The notes under the pieces were generated by a model, which saw only the letters and a program-made list of their open reading frames with translations, was not told the origin of the DNA and ran no database searches. From Verrucomicrobiia bacterium (GTDB taxonomy: Bacteria; Verrucomicrobiota; Verrucomicrobiia; Limisphaerales; UBA1319), in assembly GCA_017880715.1 (NCBI GenBank), contig JADGRT010000028.1, positions 1 through 14,682 on the forward strand: a stretch of 14,682 bases of DNA, written 5' to 3'. How positions within the stretch are numbered: position 1 is the first letter of the stretch; each line of letters opens with the position of its first letter. Shown here one piece after another: positions 1-6,637 of the stretch. Made by a program: the position numbers and the translations under genes.

Positions 1-130
1 TTCCTTGAGTTCCTTCGGACCCATGAGGGCGTTGCAGGTGATCTTCCGCTTGTGCGCGAAACGCGACTGCTGACGTTTCCGCGCGGCCACGACGCGCTCG
101 CGAATTTGCGCCGAGGTTTCACCCGTCCGA
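1..130. repeat. Left arm of a comM direct repeat (partner 14553-14682)
   Basis: Positions 1-130 align without gaps to 14553-14682 with 124 of 130 identical by my hand comparison. The mismatches fall at 31, 100, 103, 121, 127 and 130. Both arms are in the same orientation and both are comM coding sequence. The repeat must be longer than 130 bp because each arm is cut by a window edge: the left arm continues below position 1 and the right arm above 14682. Confidence 0.9.
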
Positions 131-291
131 TCGCCGGCAATTTCCCGGAATTTCACCGGCGGCACTTCCACGTGCAAATCAACCCGATCCAGCAACGGCC
201 CGGAAATCCGGCCCAGATATTTCTGGATTTCGCGCGGCGAGCTTCTCGATTCGTGCGGCATTTTCCCGTCGGGCGTGCGCGATGTTGCCAT
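1..291 (-). pseudogene. comM: comM/YifB family ATPase, 5'-truncated copy running off the left edge
   Basis: Reading down the minus strand from about 291 gives the C-terminal half of a ComM (YifB, Mg-chelatase-like AAA+ ATPase) protein: PDGKMPHESRSSPREIQKYL, then RISGPLLDRVDLHVEVP and RTGETSAQIRERV, then KITCNALMGPKELKE, all family landmarks. The 3' end lies outside the window. The N-terminal AAA+ part (Walker A and B) should lie above position 291, but the sequence there turns into an unrelated plus-strand HTH gene, so this copy is 5'-truncated at about 275-300. An in-frame ATG at 291 could start a short product. A second copy lies at the right edge, and where the two overlap they encode the same amino acids. 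ComM acts in branch migration of incoming DNA during natural transformation in other bacteria. The ATPase half is missing here, so this copy is probably not functional, but its preserved frame argues for recent truncation. Confidence 0.82.
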
Positions 292-566
292 TTTGCGACC
301 GCGTTGTAAGCGTTGCCCGCAAAGACGTAGCACCTGTTTGGACTCGCAGTTTTCCAATCGCAAAGGAGCCTACGACCCTTGGCGGACACCTCAAGAAGAA
401 ACGATTTGGAGCAGGCATTCGCCAATCGGAAGCCGCTCAAATACTGGGGGTTAGTGCAAGGTCTCTGAGTCTTTGGGAATGCGACAGACTGTTTCCAACC
501 GTTCCCTATCACGCTCGAATTATCACGTATATGGGCTATGACCCGTTTGAGAAACTGACGAAATAA
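282..566 (+). CDS. Short helix-turn-helix (XRE-like) DNA-binding protein at the comM junction
   Basis: A 94-residue frame. Residues about 30-85 form a Cro/C1-type helix-turn-helix: TLGGHLKKKR, then RQSEAAQILGVSARSLSLWE, then a HARIITYMGYDPF ending. This matches a group of very short HTH proteins that usually begin near TLGxHLRKRR and end near GYDP, so the C-terminus looks natural. The first ~30 residues show no domain, and the ATG at 282 lies inside the end of the comM fragment and overlaps its putative ATG (291) on the other strand. The true start may therefore have been lost or replaced at the junction. No target operator is evident. It is transcribed towards the lipid-type operon but is separated from it by a hairpin and a tRNA-like element, so a regulatory link is only possible. 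The HTH call is fairly secure; the start is not. Confidence 0.6.
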   Translation: MLPFCDRVVSVARKDVAPVWTRSFPIAKEPTTLGGHLKKKRFGAGIRQSEAAQILGVSARSLSLWECDRLFPTVPYHARIITYMGYDPFEKLTK

Positions 567-583
567 TACCCAAAATAGCCAAA

Positions 584-607
584 GGCAACGAACCCCTAGT
601 CGTTGCC
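584..607. terminator. Hairpin downstream of the HTH gene, possible terminator
   Basis: A perfect 8-bp stem, ggcaacga at 584-591 and tcgttgcc at 600-607, encloses an 8-base loop and is followed by attttgtg. It begins 17 bases after the HTH stop codon, where a rho-independent terminator would lie, but the T tract is short and broken. It could equally be a structural element linked to the tRNA-like sequence that follows. Confidence 0.5.
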
Positions 608-612
608 ATTTT

Positions 613-659
613 GTGAAAGGCGGTCATCCGATATGAGGGTTCGAATCCTGCCGCTTCAC
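613..659 (+). other. tRNA-3'-end-like minihelix (acceptor plus T arm), possible attachment-site remnant
   Basis: The sequence contains a T-arm-like gaggg-ttcgaat-cctgc (635-651; one mismatch and one G-T pair in the stem) followed by cgcttcac. The bases gtgaa (613-617) and gcgg (620-623) pair with ttcac (655-659) and ccgc (651-654), with a two-base bulge. The two stems compete for base 651. There is no D arm or anticodon arm, so this is not a complete tRNA. Such tRNA 3' pieces are what integrative elements leave at their ends, but no integrase is visible in the window. It may be a remnant or a coincidence. Confidence 0.35.
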
Positions 660-792
660 TATAGCCTTTTTGCCATCTGGTGATCAGGATCCTTGAACCT
701 GGACCGTGACGACAAGCACCTTTCAAGTCGGACGGGTGCAGGAAATATGCTGGCCAGTCCGATGGATTCCATTCAACATCGGAAGCCAAAGC

Positions 793-1248
793 ATGCGCTT
801 CTTTTTGCTTGATAAAATCACCCGCTGGGAAGTGGGCGTCGCCGCCGAGGGCGTGAAAAGCATCGCGCTGAGTGAAGACTTTTTTGACGACCATTTCCCG
901 CGCCGGCCGGTCATGCCGGGAGTGCTGATTTTGGAGGGAATGGCCCAGCTATCCGGATTGCTGCTGGAGGAAAGTCTTCAGCAGCGGTATGCGAAAAACG
1001 CCAAGGCGGTTTTGACCGTCCTGGAACGCACCAAGTTCCGGACCCTGGTCAAACCGGGCGACACGTTGCTATACCGGACGGAAGTGAAATCGGTGAATGA
1101 GGCCGGCGGCAAGATCAAAGCCACCGCGTCTCGCGGGAAAACGGTTGTGACTTCAACGGAGATGGTGTTTGGCTTCAAATACGTTGACGACCCGCTGCTC
1201 GACGAGAAGCGGCGGCAGCTGATGAAACTTTGGATGAACGCTGGGTGA
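793..1248 (+). CDS. FabZ/FabA-like 3-hydroxyacyl-ACP dehydratase
   Basis: A 151-residue single-hotdog protein of usual FabZ length. The signature HFPRRPVMPGVLILEGMAQ spans residues 34-52 and carries both expected catalytic residues, His34 and Glu48. It should remove water from 3-hydroxyacyl-ACP to give the trans-2-enoyl-ACP in the cytoplasm. The ATG at 793 is chosen because the homologous part begins there (MRFFLLDKI) and ggaag sits just upstream. An in-frame GTG at 706 would add 29 residues of no recognisable character. It opens the operon: the next gene starts 15 bases after its stop. It is paired in this locus with a second hotdog protein (6176-6637) that lacks the His, so a heteromeric dehydratase is possible. 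Because the operon also has a ketosynthase pair and its own ACP, this is probably a dedicated dehydratase, not the housekeeping FabZ. Confidence 0.88.
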   Translation: MRFFLLDKITRWEVGVAAEGVKSIALSEDFFDDHFPRRPVMPGVLILEGMAQLSGLLLEESLQQRYAKNAKAVLTVLERTKFRTLVKPGDTLLYRTEVKSVNEAGGKIKATASRGKTVVTSTEMVFGFKYVDDPLLDEKRRQLMKLWMNAG

Positions 1249-1263
1249 GCAACGACGGAAGCC

Positions 1264-2397
1264 ATGCGCACGCGCGTCGTCATCACCGGAATCGGAATGG
1301 TCACCCCGCTGGGCAAAAACCCGCTGGAAATTTTGCGCGGCATCGAAACCGGCCGATCCGCAGTTGCTCCCCCCACCCATTTTGACGCGACTCCGTTCTC
1401 ATGCCAGGTCTGCGCGGAGATCAGGGATTTTCAGCCGCAACCGTACGTGGCCGAGGGCAAAATGATCCGCCTGATGAACCGGGACGCTCAATTGGCGGTG
1501 GCGGCTGCCCACCTGGCCTTGGCGGATGCAGGGGTAAAACCGGGCGGGACTTATGCTCCAGAAGAGATCGCGCTCTTTGGCGCGACGGGACTGGCGGGTC
1601 TGCCCTTGGCGGAAGTCATTCCCCTGGTCAAAGCTTCCACGGGACCCGATGGCCAATTTGATCCCGGCCGTTTTGGTCAGGCCGGCTTGCGGGCGGTAAG
1701 TCCGATTCTTTCCTTTAAAATTCTCAGCAATATGCCGCTGTGCTTCGTGTCCATCTGCGAAAACATTCAAGGGCCAAACAGCATCTATACTCCTTGGGAA
1801 GGTCAGGGATCGCAGGCGGTCGAAGCCGCCATCCGGGCGTTGGAATGCGGCGATGCCTGCTGTGCACTGGCGGGCGGTTGCGACGTGAAGACGCACGAAC
1901 TCGCGTTTCTCAGTCTGGAGCAACACGGATTGTTTGCATCCTGGCAACAAAACCACGCCGGGATGGCGCCGGGTGAAGGGGCAGTCTTCTTGGTGCTGGA
2001 AACCGCCGACCGGGCGGCCGCACGTGGAGCGCGGGCGTATGCGCGAGTGTCGGGATTCAGTTTATGCACACACCAGCAGGGATCGAAGCGGGCCGACACA
2101 TGCGTCAAGGTGCTTGAAAGTTTGAACCTTCCGCATAAACCATTGGGTGCGCTGGTCGCCGCCGACAACGGCGACGTATCGGCTGGCGAAGACGAACAGC
2201 AAGCGCTGTCTGCCCTGCAAATCACCGCGCCCACCGTCGTCCATCCCAAGAAACAGGCAGGAGATTTGTTTGCCGCGGCGGCGGGATTGCAGATTGGCCT
2301 GGCGGCTTTGCTGGTAGAACGCGGCGGGGGACGCGTTCTGGCCAACTGTTTCGGTCACGGTAGTGAACAGGCTGCCTTTGTTTTGGAGAAGCCATGA
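1264..2397 (+). CDS. Ketosynthase-fold chain-length-factor-like protein without catalytic residues
   Basis: A 377-residue thiolase-fold protein of the KAS I/II family that begins RVVITGIGMVTPLG, as FabF proteins do. The nucleophile motif is degenerate: aligning GPNSIYTPWEGQG (170-182) on GPN..TAC..G of FabF puts Glu179 where the active Cys should be. The first active-site His region (VNAHGTGT in FabF) reads LVAADNGD, near 297-304. The second (KSMTGH) reads KKQAGD, so Lys330 is kept and His becomes Asp334. With Cys and both His lost it cannot condense acyl chains alone. This is the pattern of chain-length factors (KS-beta) of type II polyketide and aryl-polyene systems, which pair with a neighbouring active KS. 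That KS is the next gene and overlaps by 4 bases (ATGA), which favours coupled translation. Likely role: heterodimer partner shaping chain length. An inactive decarboxylase-type role is the alternative. Confidence 0.82.
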   Translation: MRTRVVITGIGMVTPLGKNPLEILRGIETGRSAVAPPTHFDATPFSCQVCAEIRDFQPQPYVAEGKMIRLMNRDAQLAVAAAHLALADAGVKPGGTYAPEEIALFGATGLAGLPLAEVIPLVKASTGPDGQFDPGRFGQAGLRAVSPILSFKILSNMPLCFVSICENIQGPNSIYTPWEGQGSQAVEAAIRALECGDACCALAGGCDVKTHELAFLSLEQHGLFASWQQNHAGMAPGEGAVFLVLETADRAAARGARAYARVSGFSLCTHQQGSKRADTCVKVLESLNLPHKPLGALVAADNGDVSAGEDEQQALSALQITAPTVVHPKKQAGDLFAAAAGLQIGLAALLVERGGGRVLANCFGHGSEQAAFVLEKP

Positions 2398-3656
2398 AAC
2401 ACCGCGTCGTGATAACCGGCTTGGGGCTTTGCACGCAACTGGGGCGCAGCGTGGACGAGTTCTGGCGAAACTTGCTGGCGGGGCATTCAGGCATTAGCCG
2501 CATTTCACTGTTCGACACCAGTTCGCTGCCAGTCCGAATCGGCGGTGAGGTGAAGAATTTCAGACCGGATGAATTGTTGGGAGAATTTCCTGAAGCCAAA
2601 AGCGAGAAGGATCGCAAAATCTGGCTGGGATTGGACGCCGCAGCCAGCGCGCTTGCCGATTCCCAGCTACCTGGTGATGGCTTTCAACATACGCCGCTTT
2701 TTGTGGGGGTCAGCCTGGAGACCTTCTTCCTCGAAGACGCGACACCCATTGCCCATGCGCCGGATGCGGCGTGGAATTTCGCGCGTCAGGTCTTGAAACA
2801 GGAACCGCGCCGCCGGCTTCAGACGCCGTTGGACCGGCTGACACAAATTTTGGGCGACCATTACGGTTTGAACCGCGGAAGATATACGAACTGTTCAGCC
2901 TGCGCCGCGGGCGCGCAGGTCATCGGCGAAGCCTTCCGCCGAATTCGTGACGGGACTGCCGCGGTGACGCTCGCGGGCGCCACCGACAGCACGTTGAATC
3001 CGCTGGCATTGGGCGGGTTCAGCCTGCTCCAAATCCTTTCCACCGAAAACGACCAGCCGGAAAAAGCCTGCCGCCCGTTTGACGCGACCCGGCAGGGAAC
3101 GGTCCTGGCGGAAGGCGCCGCCTTTGTCGTGATGGAAACGCTTGAGCATGCACAGCAACGCAGAGCGCGCATTTACGCCGAGGTTTTGGGGTATGGTTCT
3201 TCGCTGGATGCCTATCGCGTCACGGACCCCGAACCCAATGGCCGCGGCGCGGCGCTGAGCATGGCCAAGGCCATCGCGGATGCCGGACTGACGCCTGACA
3301 ATATTGACTGCGTCAACGCGCATGGCACCGGAACTCCCAAAAACGACGTGGCCGAAACGCTGGCGATCAAGCAAACTCTCGGTGCGCGGGCCAAAGTGAT
3401 TCCCGTCACCGCAAACAAATCCATGACTGGACACATGATTGCCACCAGCGGAGTAATGGAAGCCATTGCCTCGGCCATGACGCTGCATACGCGCAAAATT
3501 CCGCCGACCATCAACCTGTCGTGTCCCGATTCCCGGTGCGACCTGGATTATGTTGCCGGGGGGAGTCGCGATTTTGAGGGACGAACCGTTTTATCCAACT
3601 CATTCGGTTTCGGCGGACAGAACGCCACATTGATCTTCGGGAGATTCGACTCATGA
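2394..3656 (+). CDS. Beta-ketoacyl-ACP synthase (FabF/KS-alpha type)
   Basis: A 420-residue condensing enzyme of typical FabF length. All catalytic residues are visible: Cys170 in NCSACAAG, His310 in VNAHGTGTPKND, and Lys342 and His347 in NKSMTGH. The C-terminal glycine-rich SNSFGFGGQNA segment is also present. It should carry out decarboxylative Claisen condensation of an acyl chain with malonyl-ACP. It starts on the ATGA that ends the chain-length-factor-like gene and ends on the ATGA that starts the FabG-like gene, so its expression is tied to both. The clear partner is the inactive paralogue upstream, giving a KS/CLF pair. No malonyl-CoA:ACP transferase or KAS III is in the window, so priming and extender supply must be borrowed from primary metabolism. 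FabF-like function is near certain; the substrate is unknown. Confidence 0.9.
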   Translation: MKHRVVITGLGLCTQLGRSVDEFWRNLLAGHSGISRISLFDTSSLPVRIGGEVKNFRPDELLGEFPEAKSEKDRKIWLGLDAAASALADSQLPGDGFQHTPLFVGVSLETFFLEDATPIAHAPDAAWNFARQVLKQEPRRRLQTPLDRLTQILGDHYGLNRGRYTNCSACAAGAQVIGEAFRRIRDGTAAVTLAGATDSTLNPLALGGFSLLQILSTENDQPEKACRPFDATRQGTVLAEGAAFVVMETLEHAQQRRARIYAEVLGYGSSLDAYRVTDPEPNGRGAALSMAKAIADAGLTPDNIDCVNAHGTGTPKNDVAETLAIKQTLGARAKVIPVTANKSMTGHMIATSGVMEAIASAMTLHTRKIPPTINLSCPDSRCDLDYVAGGSRDFEGRTVLSNSFGFGGQNATLIFGRFDS

Positions 3657-4396
3657 ACAAACGAGTTGCTTTAATCAGTGGCGCTTCGCGCGGCATCGGC
3701 AAAGCGATTGCGTTGGAGCTAGCCCGGCGGGGCCACAGCATCGCCGTGGGTTTCCATGAACGTGCCGATGCGGCGCAGGCCACAGTCGAGGAGATTCAAC
3801 GCGCCGATGGTGAAGCTTTCAGTATTCAATTTGATGTGACCGAGCCAGCCGCGTGCAACCAGGTCGCTGCCGCGGTAAAAGAACGTTGCGGCAGCCTGGA
3901 CATCCTCGTGAACAATGCGGGCATCACCGATGAAGCCCCGGCCCTGGCCACCGACGACGACGCGTGGGAACGGGTGCTCAAGGTTTGTCTGACTGGGGCA
4001 TTCAATTTATCCCGCGCCTGCGCCAAATTCATGGTGACGAAGCGCTGGGGCCGCATTATCAACATTTCCTCCGTGGTCGCCAGCCGGGGCGGGCGGGGAC
4101 AGGCAAATTATGCTGCGGCCAAGGCGGGCCTGGAGGGATTGACCCGCGCGCTGGCCATTGAGCTGGCACCGCGCGGCATTCTGGTTAATGCCGTGGCTCC
4201 CGGCCTGATTGTCACGGATATGTCCAAGGCCGTATTGGAGAAACATTCCGAGCGCGTGCTGTCACATGTGTTGCTGGGCCGGGCAGGCCAGCCGGAGGAA
4301 GTGGCCGGCTTGGTCGGTTTCCTGGCTTCCGATGGTGCGTCCTACATCACCGGCCAGGTTTTCCACGTGGATGGCGGCTTCGGGTTGAACCTATGA
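3653..4396 (+). CDS. FabG-like 3-oxoacyl-ACP reductase (SDR), catalytic Asn replaced
   Basis: A 247-residue short-chain dehydrogenase. The NAD(P)-binding GASRGIG lies at 10-16, NNAG at 87-90, the catalytic Ser at 140 (NISSVV), and Tyr153 and Lys157 in ANYAAAKAG. The C-terminal ITGQVFHVDGG is typical of FabG. The expected role is reduction of 3-oxoacyl-ACP to 3-hydroxyacyl-ACP, feeding the dehydratase. One oddity: the fourth member of the FabG tetrad, the Asn of T-N-L-S-S-V-F in E. coli FabG, is Cys112 here (V-C-L-T-G-A-F). The second FabG of the operon keeps Asn113. Both ends overlap neighbours by ATGA. The gene could encode a reductase with altered substrate or rate rather than a housekeeping FabG. 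Family assignment is secure. Confidence 0.88.
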   Translation: MNKRVALISGASRGIGKAIALELARRGHSIAVGFHERADAAQATVEEIQRADGEAFSIQFDVTEPAACNQVAAAVKERCGSLDILVNNAGITDEAPALATDDDAWERVLKVCLTGAFNLSRACAKFMVTKRWGRIINISSVVASRGGRGQANYAAAKAGLEGLTRALAIELAPRGILVNAVAPGLIVTDMSKAVLEKHSERVLSHVLLGRAGQPEEVAGLVGFLASDGASYITGQVFHVDGGFGLNL

Positions 4397-5034
4397 GTGA
4401 TTACGACCGGCTTTTGGAATTGATCCGGTTGCGGCGTTCGATTCGCCAGTTTTCTGACCGCGCCGTCGGTCGGGAAGAGATTGCGCGCCTGCTCGAAGCC
4501 GCGCGCTGGGCGCCGTCGAACCATAACCGCCAGCCCTGGAGATTCCTCGTTATCGAGGACAAACAACAGATTAACCAGCTGGCGGAGATCGTCAGTCAAA
4601 GTTTGTCCGAAAAACTGAAATCATTGCCGGAGGCGGCCGCCGCGTACGCCGGCGAGTTCACGCATTATGCAACATTCTTTTCGAACGCGCCGGTGCTCTT
4701 GGTGGTGTTGCACAAGCAGCCGGTCAGCTTGTCGGCGCCGCTTTTGGCCGGACTCAAAAATCCGGAACTGGTTTCCGGTGAACCGTTGAGCGTGGCCATG
4801 GCAGTGCAGAATCTTCTGCTGGCAGCACAAGCCTTGGGGCTGGGAACCTGTGTGCTGACCGGACCTCTGTTGGTCCAAGATGCTTTGGTTGGGGCATTGG
4901 ATTTGCCCGCCAGACACGACCTCACCTGCCTGGTGGCGTTGGGACATCCGGCGGAGTCGCCGGCGCCACCGCGGAGGAAAACCATCGAACAGATCGTCGA
5001 GTTCAGGAATAATCCCCGACGAACGAAGGATTGA
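4393..5034 (+). CDS. Nitroreductase-family FMN-dependent oxidoreductase
   Basis: A 213-residue nitroreductase-fold protein. The N-terminal RLRRSIRQF (12-20) supplies the usual Arg/Ser contacts to FMN phosphate. ARWAPSNHNRQPWRF (37-51) is the second FMN-binding stretch, and LLLAAQALGLGTCVLTG (141-157) is the conserved helix and loop near the flavin. Family members use NAD(P)H to reduce nitro groups, quinones, enones or thiazoline rings, so the substrate cannot be read from the sequence. It sits between a FabG-like gene (ATGA overlap) and the ACP gene (ATG one base after its stop). An acyl-chain substrate bound to that ACP is therefore plausible, for example a redox step such as double-bond reduction or desaturation. 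The locus has no FabI, FabK, FabL or FabV enoyl reductase, which makes this gene a candidate for that role, as inference only. Confidence 0.85.
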   Translation: MSDYDRLLELIRLRRSIRQFSDRAVGREEIARLLEAARWAPSNHNRQPWRFLVIEDKQQINQLAEIVSQSLSEKLKSLPEAAAAYAGEFTHYATFFSNAPVLLVVLHKQPVSLSAPLLAGLKNPELVSGEPLSVAMAVQNLLLAAQALGLGTCVLTGPLLVQDALVGALDLPARHDLTCLVALGHPAESPAPPRRKTIEQIVEFRNNPRRTKD

Positions 5035-5035
5035 A

Positions 5036-5449
5036 ATGACGAATAAAGAACTTTTCGAAGAGTTGAAACCACTGCTCGTGGAAGTGTTGGGTGTGTCGCC
5101 GGAAAAGGTCCGGCTTGAAAGCGTGCTGGTTTCCGATCTGGGAGCGGAGTCTATTGATCTGCTCGATCTCAGTTTCCGTATCGAGGAGAAGTTTGAGGTT
5201 CGAATCGAAGCGAATGAAATAGAACGGGATGCCATCAAGCGACTCCCAGGCGGAGTGTATGAAAAAGATGGCTACCTGACCGAAGCGGCGATTGGCGAAA
5301 TCCGAAAATCCCTGCCGGAACTGGATCCTGGTAAATTTGCGAAAGGCCTGCGGAAGATGGATTTGCCGTCGTTGCTGACGGTCTCCTTCTTTGTTCAGCT
5401 CATCGCTCGTAAACTGGCGGCCAAGAAGGAAGGAGTGGTCCATGTTTAG
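5036..5449 (+). CDS. Long acyl carrier protein (137 residues)
   Basis: An ACP-type protein with the phosphopantetheine site in LGAESIDLLDLSFRIEEKF; Ser39 should carry the prosthetic group. It is much longer than the usual 75-85 residues. Between the helix after Ser39 and the C-terminus it has an insertion (RLPGGVYEKDGYLTEAAIGE, about 66-85). It then ends in LPELDPGKFAKGLRKMDLPSLLTVSFFVQLIARKL, which looks like a helical tail with a hydrophobic face. The ATG at 5036 is one base after the nitroreductase stop, and ACP homology begins there. The 3' end overlaps the second fabG by 8 bases. It should present the growing chain to the KS pair, reductases and dehydratases around it. The extra parts may bind a partner or the membrane. 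A phosphopantetheinyl transferase is not in the window. Confidence 0.88.
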   Translation: MTNKELFEELKPLLVEVLGVSPEKVRLESVLVSDLGAESIDLLDLSFRIEEKFEVRIEANEIERDAIKRLPGGVYEKDGYLTEAAIGEIRKSLPELDPGKFAKGLRKMDLPSLLTVSFFVQLIARKLAAKKEGVVHV

Positions 5450-6176
5450 CAACCGAAGAGCTTTTGTCACCGGCGGGACCGGCGCGGTGGGCGCGGCCAT
5501 CGTTCGTTGCCTGGCGGAGCAGGGCGCACAAGTCGCATTTTCCTTCAACAAGCAGGAGGACAAGGCGCGCCAGCTTGAAAAGGAACTGGCTGCCGGAAAC
5601 CGGACGGTGAAGGGATACGCCCTGGATGTGGTTGACGCCGCCGGAGTGGGACGATTGGCAGAACAAATCGAGCAGGAGCTTGGGCCCGTGGACATCCTGG
5701 TAAACAATGCCGGGATCACCCAGATCATGCCGTTCGCACTTATCGAGGAGGCGGATTGGGACCGGATGATGGACGTGAATGTGAAGGGCATGTTCCTGGT
5801 CACCAAAGCGTTCGTGCGCGCCATGATCCGACGGAAAAACGGTGCCATCGTCAACCTAGGCTCGCTCGCCGGAGCGCGAGTGCTGGAGGTCCCCGTCCAT
5901 TACGCCACTGCCAAGAGCGCCGTGGTCGGTTTCACACTGTCGCTCGCCCGCGAGCTTTCGCGTTACCACATCCGGGTAAATGCCGTCGTCCCCGGCCTGC
6001 TGGAAGGCGGGGTGAGCAGCCATGTCCCGGACAAGCAGCGCGAGGACTATTTGCAACACTGCACAACGGGGCGCGCGGGCAAGCCGGAGGAAGTGGCCGA
6101 ACTGGTGGCGTTTCTGGCCAGCGACCGCGCCAGTTACATCAACGCGCAGGTGATCCAGATTGATGGAGGCATCTGA
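5442..6176 (+). CDS. FabG-like 3-oxoacyl-ACP reductase (SDR), second copy
   Basis: A 244-residue classical SDR. The cofactor loop is GGTGAVG (11-17), NNAG lies at 88-91, and the full catalytic set is visible: Asn113 (DVNVKG), Ser141 (NLGSLAG), Tyr154 and Lys158 (HYATAK). The C-terminal INAQVIQIDGG agrees with FabG. The start at 5442 is chosen because AGGAG lies at 5430-5434, a good ribosome binding site, and the Rossmann fold begins at once. The gene then overlaps the ACP gene by 8 bases. It also overlaps the next gene by one base (TGATG). It is clearly a different protein from the reductase at 3653-4396, not a recent duplicate. Two reductases around one ACP may work on different chain lengths or stages, or as a heteromer. 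Confidence 0.88.
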   Translation: MFSNRRAFVTGGTGAVGAAIVRCLAEQGAQVAFSFNKQEDKARQLEKELAAGNRTVKGYALDVVDAAGVGRLAEQIEQELGPVDILVNNAGITQIMPFALIEEADWDRMMDVNVKGMFLVTKAFVRAMIRRKNGAIVNLGSLAGARVLEVPVHYATAKSAVVGFTLSLARELSRYHIRVNAVVPGLLEGGVSSHVPDKQREDYLQHCTTGRAGKPEEVAELVAFLASDRASYINAQVIQIDGGI

Positions 6177-6637
6177 TGAAATTCCGGCTCGTGGACAAAA
6201 TTGTCGCCTGGTCGCCGTACCAAAGCATCAGCGGCATCAAGGCGGTTTCCTTTGAGGAGTATTGCCTGAAGGAATCTTTTGGCGACGAGCCGCGGCTGCC
6301 AGAGACATTGCTGCTGGAAAGTTTTCTGCAACTGGGCAACTGGCTCATCCTGCTGTCGTCAGATTTCAGGGAGACCGGCATGGTGGTGCGGATTTCCGAA
6401 GTGCGCTTCCACGGCTTTCTTTTGCCGGGCCGGCAACTGCGGATGGAGGTGACCCTCGCGCGCCGGCGGGAGGATGGATATGAACTATCGGGCGAAGGGC
6501 GGGTAGATGGCCGGACGATCATCAGCGGTTTGGGCTGCCTGGCCGTGCCCGTGCCCGCTGCGGAGCTGGTGGACCCGGACAACCTGCGCGTGCTGTTCTC
6601 GGAGATTTACGAACCGGAGGAAACCGTCACCGCATGA
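6176..6637 (+). CDS. Hotdog-fold dehydratase-like protein lacking the catalytic His
   Basis: A 153-residue protein whose start (MKFRLVDKIVAW) mirrors that of the first dehydratase (MRFFLLDKITRW). In the place of HFPRRPVMPGVLILEGMAQ it has ESFGDEPRLPETLLLESFLQ (33-52): the His is gone, while Glu48 is kept. A one-residue insertion is needed to align them. Beta-strand patterns later in the protein (VVRISEVRFHGFLLPGRQL) fit the hotdog fold, where similar KFRxxVxPGD stretches line the acyl tunnel. It probably cannot dehydrate alone and may pair with the active dehydratase encoded at 793-1248, or bind an acyl chain without chemistry. It overlaps the preceding fabG by one base and the following radical SAM gene by ATGA, so it is an integral operon member. 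Confidence 0.75.
   Translation: MKFRLVDKIVAWSPYQSISGIKAVSFEEYCLKESFGDEPRLPETLLLESFLQLGNWLILLSSDFRETGMVVRISEVRFHGFLLPGRQLRMEVTLARRREDGYELSGEGRVDGRTIISGLGCLAVPVPAAELVDPDNLRVLFSEIYEPEETVTA

Noticed and set aside
660..700. Possible sigma70-like promoter (TATAGC at 660 or TTGCCA at 670) ahead of the operon
   Set aside because: No pair of boxes with proper spacing could be found; the operon promoter probably lies in 567-792 but cannot be placed.
706..792. GTG-started extension of the first dehydratase
   Set aside because: The extra 29 residues have no dehydratase character, and the ATG at 793 begins exactly where FabZ homology begins, with ggaag upstream.
1803..2345. Long antisense reading frame inside the chain-length-factor gene
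   Set aside because: It is Ala/Ser/Pro-rich without motifs, as expected for a shadow frame in GC-rich coding DNA; the plus-strand gene is clear.
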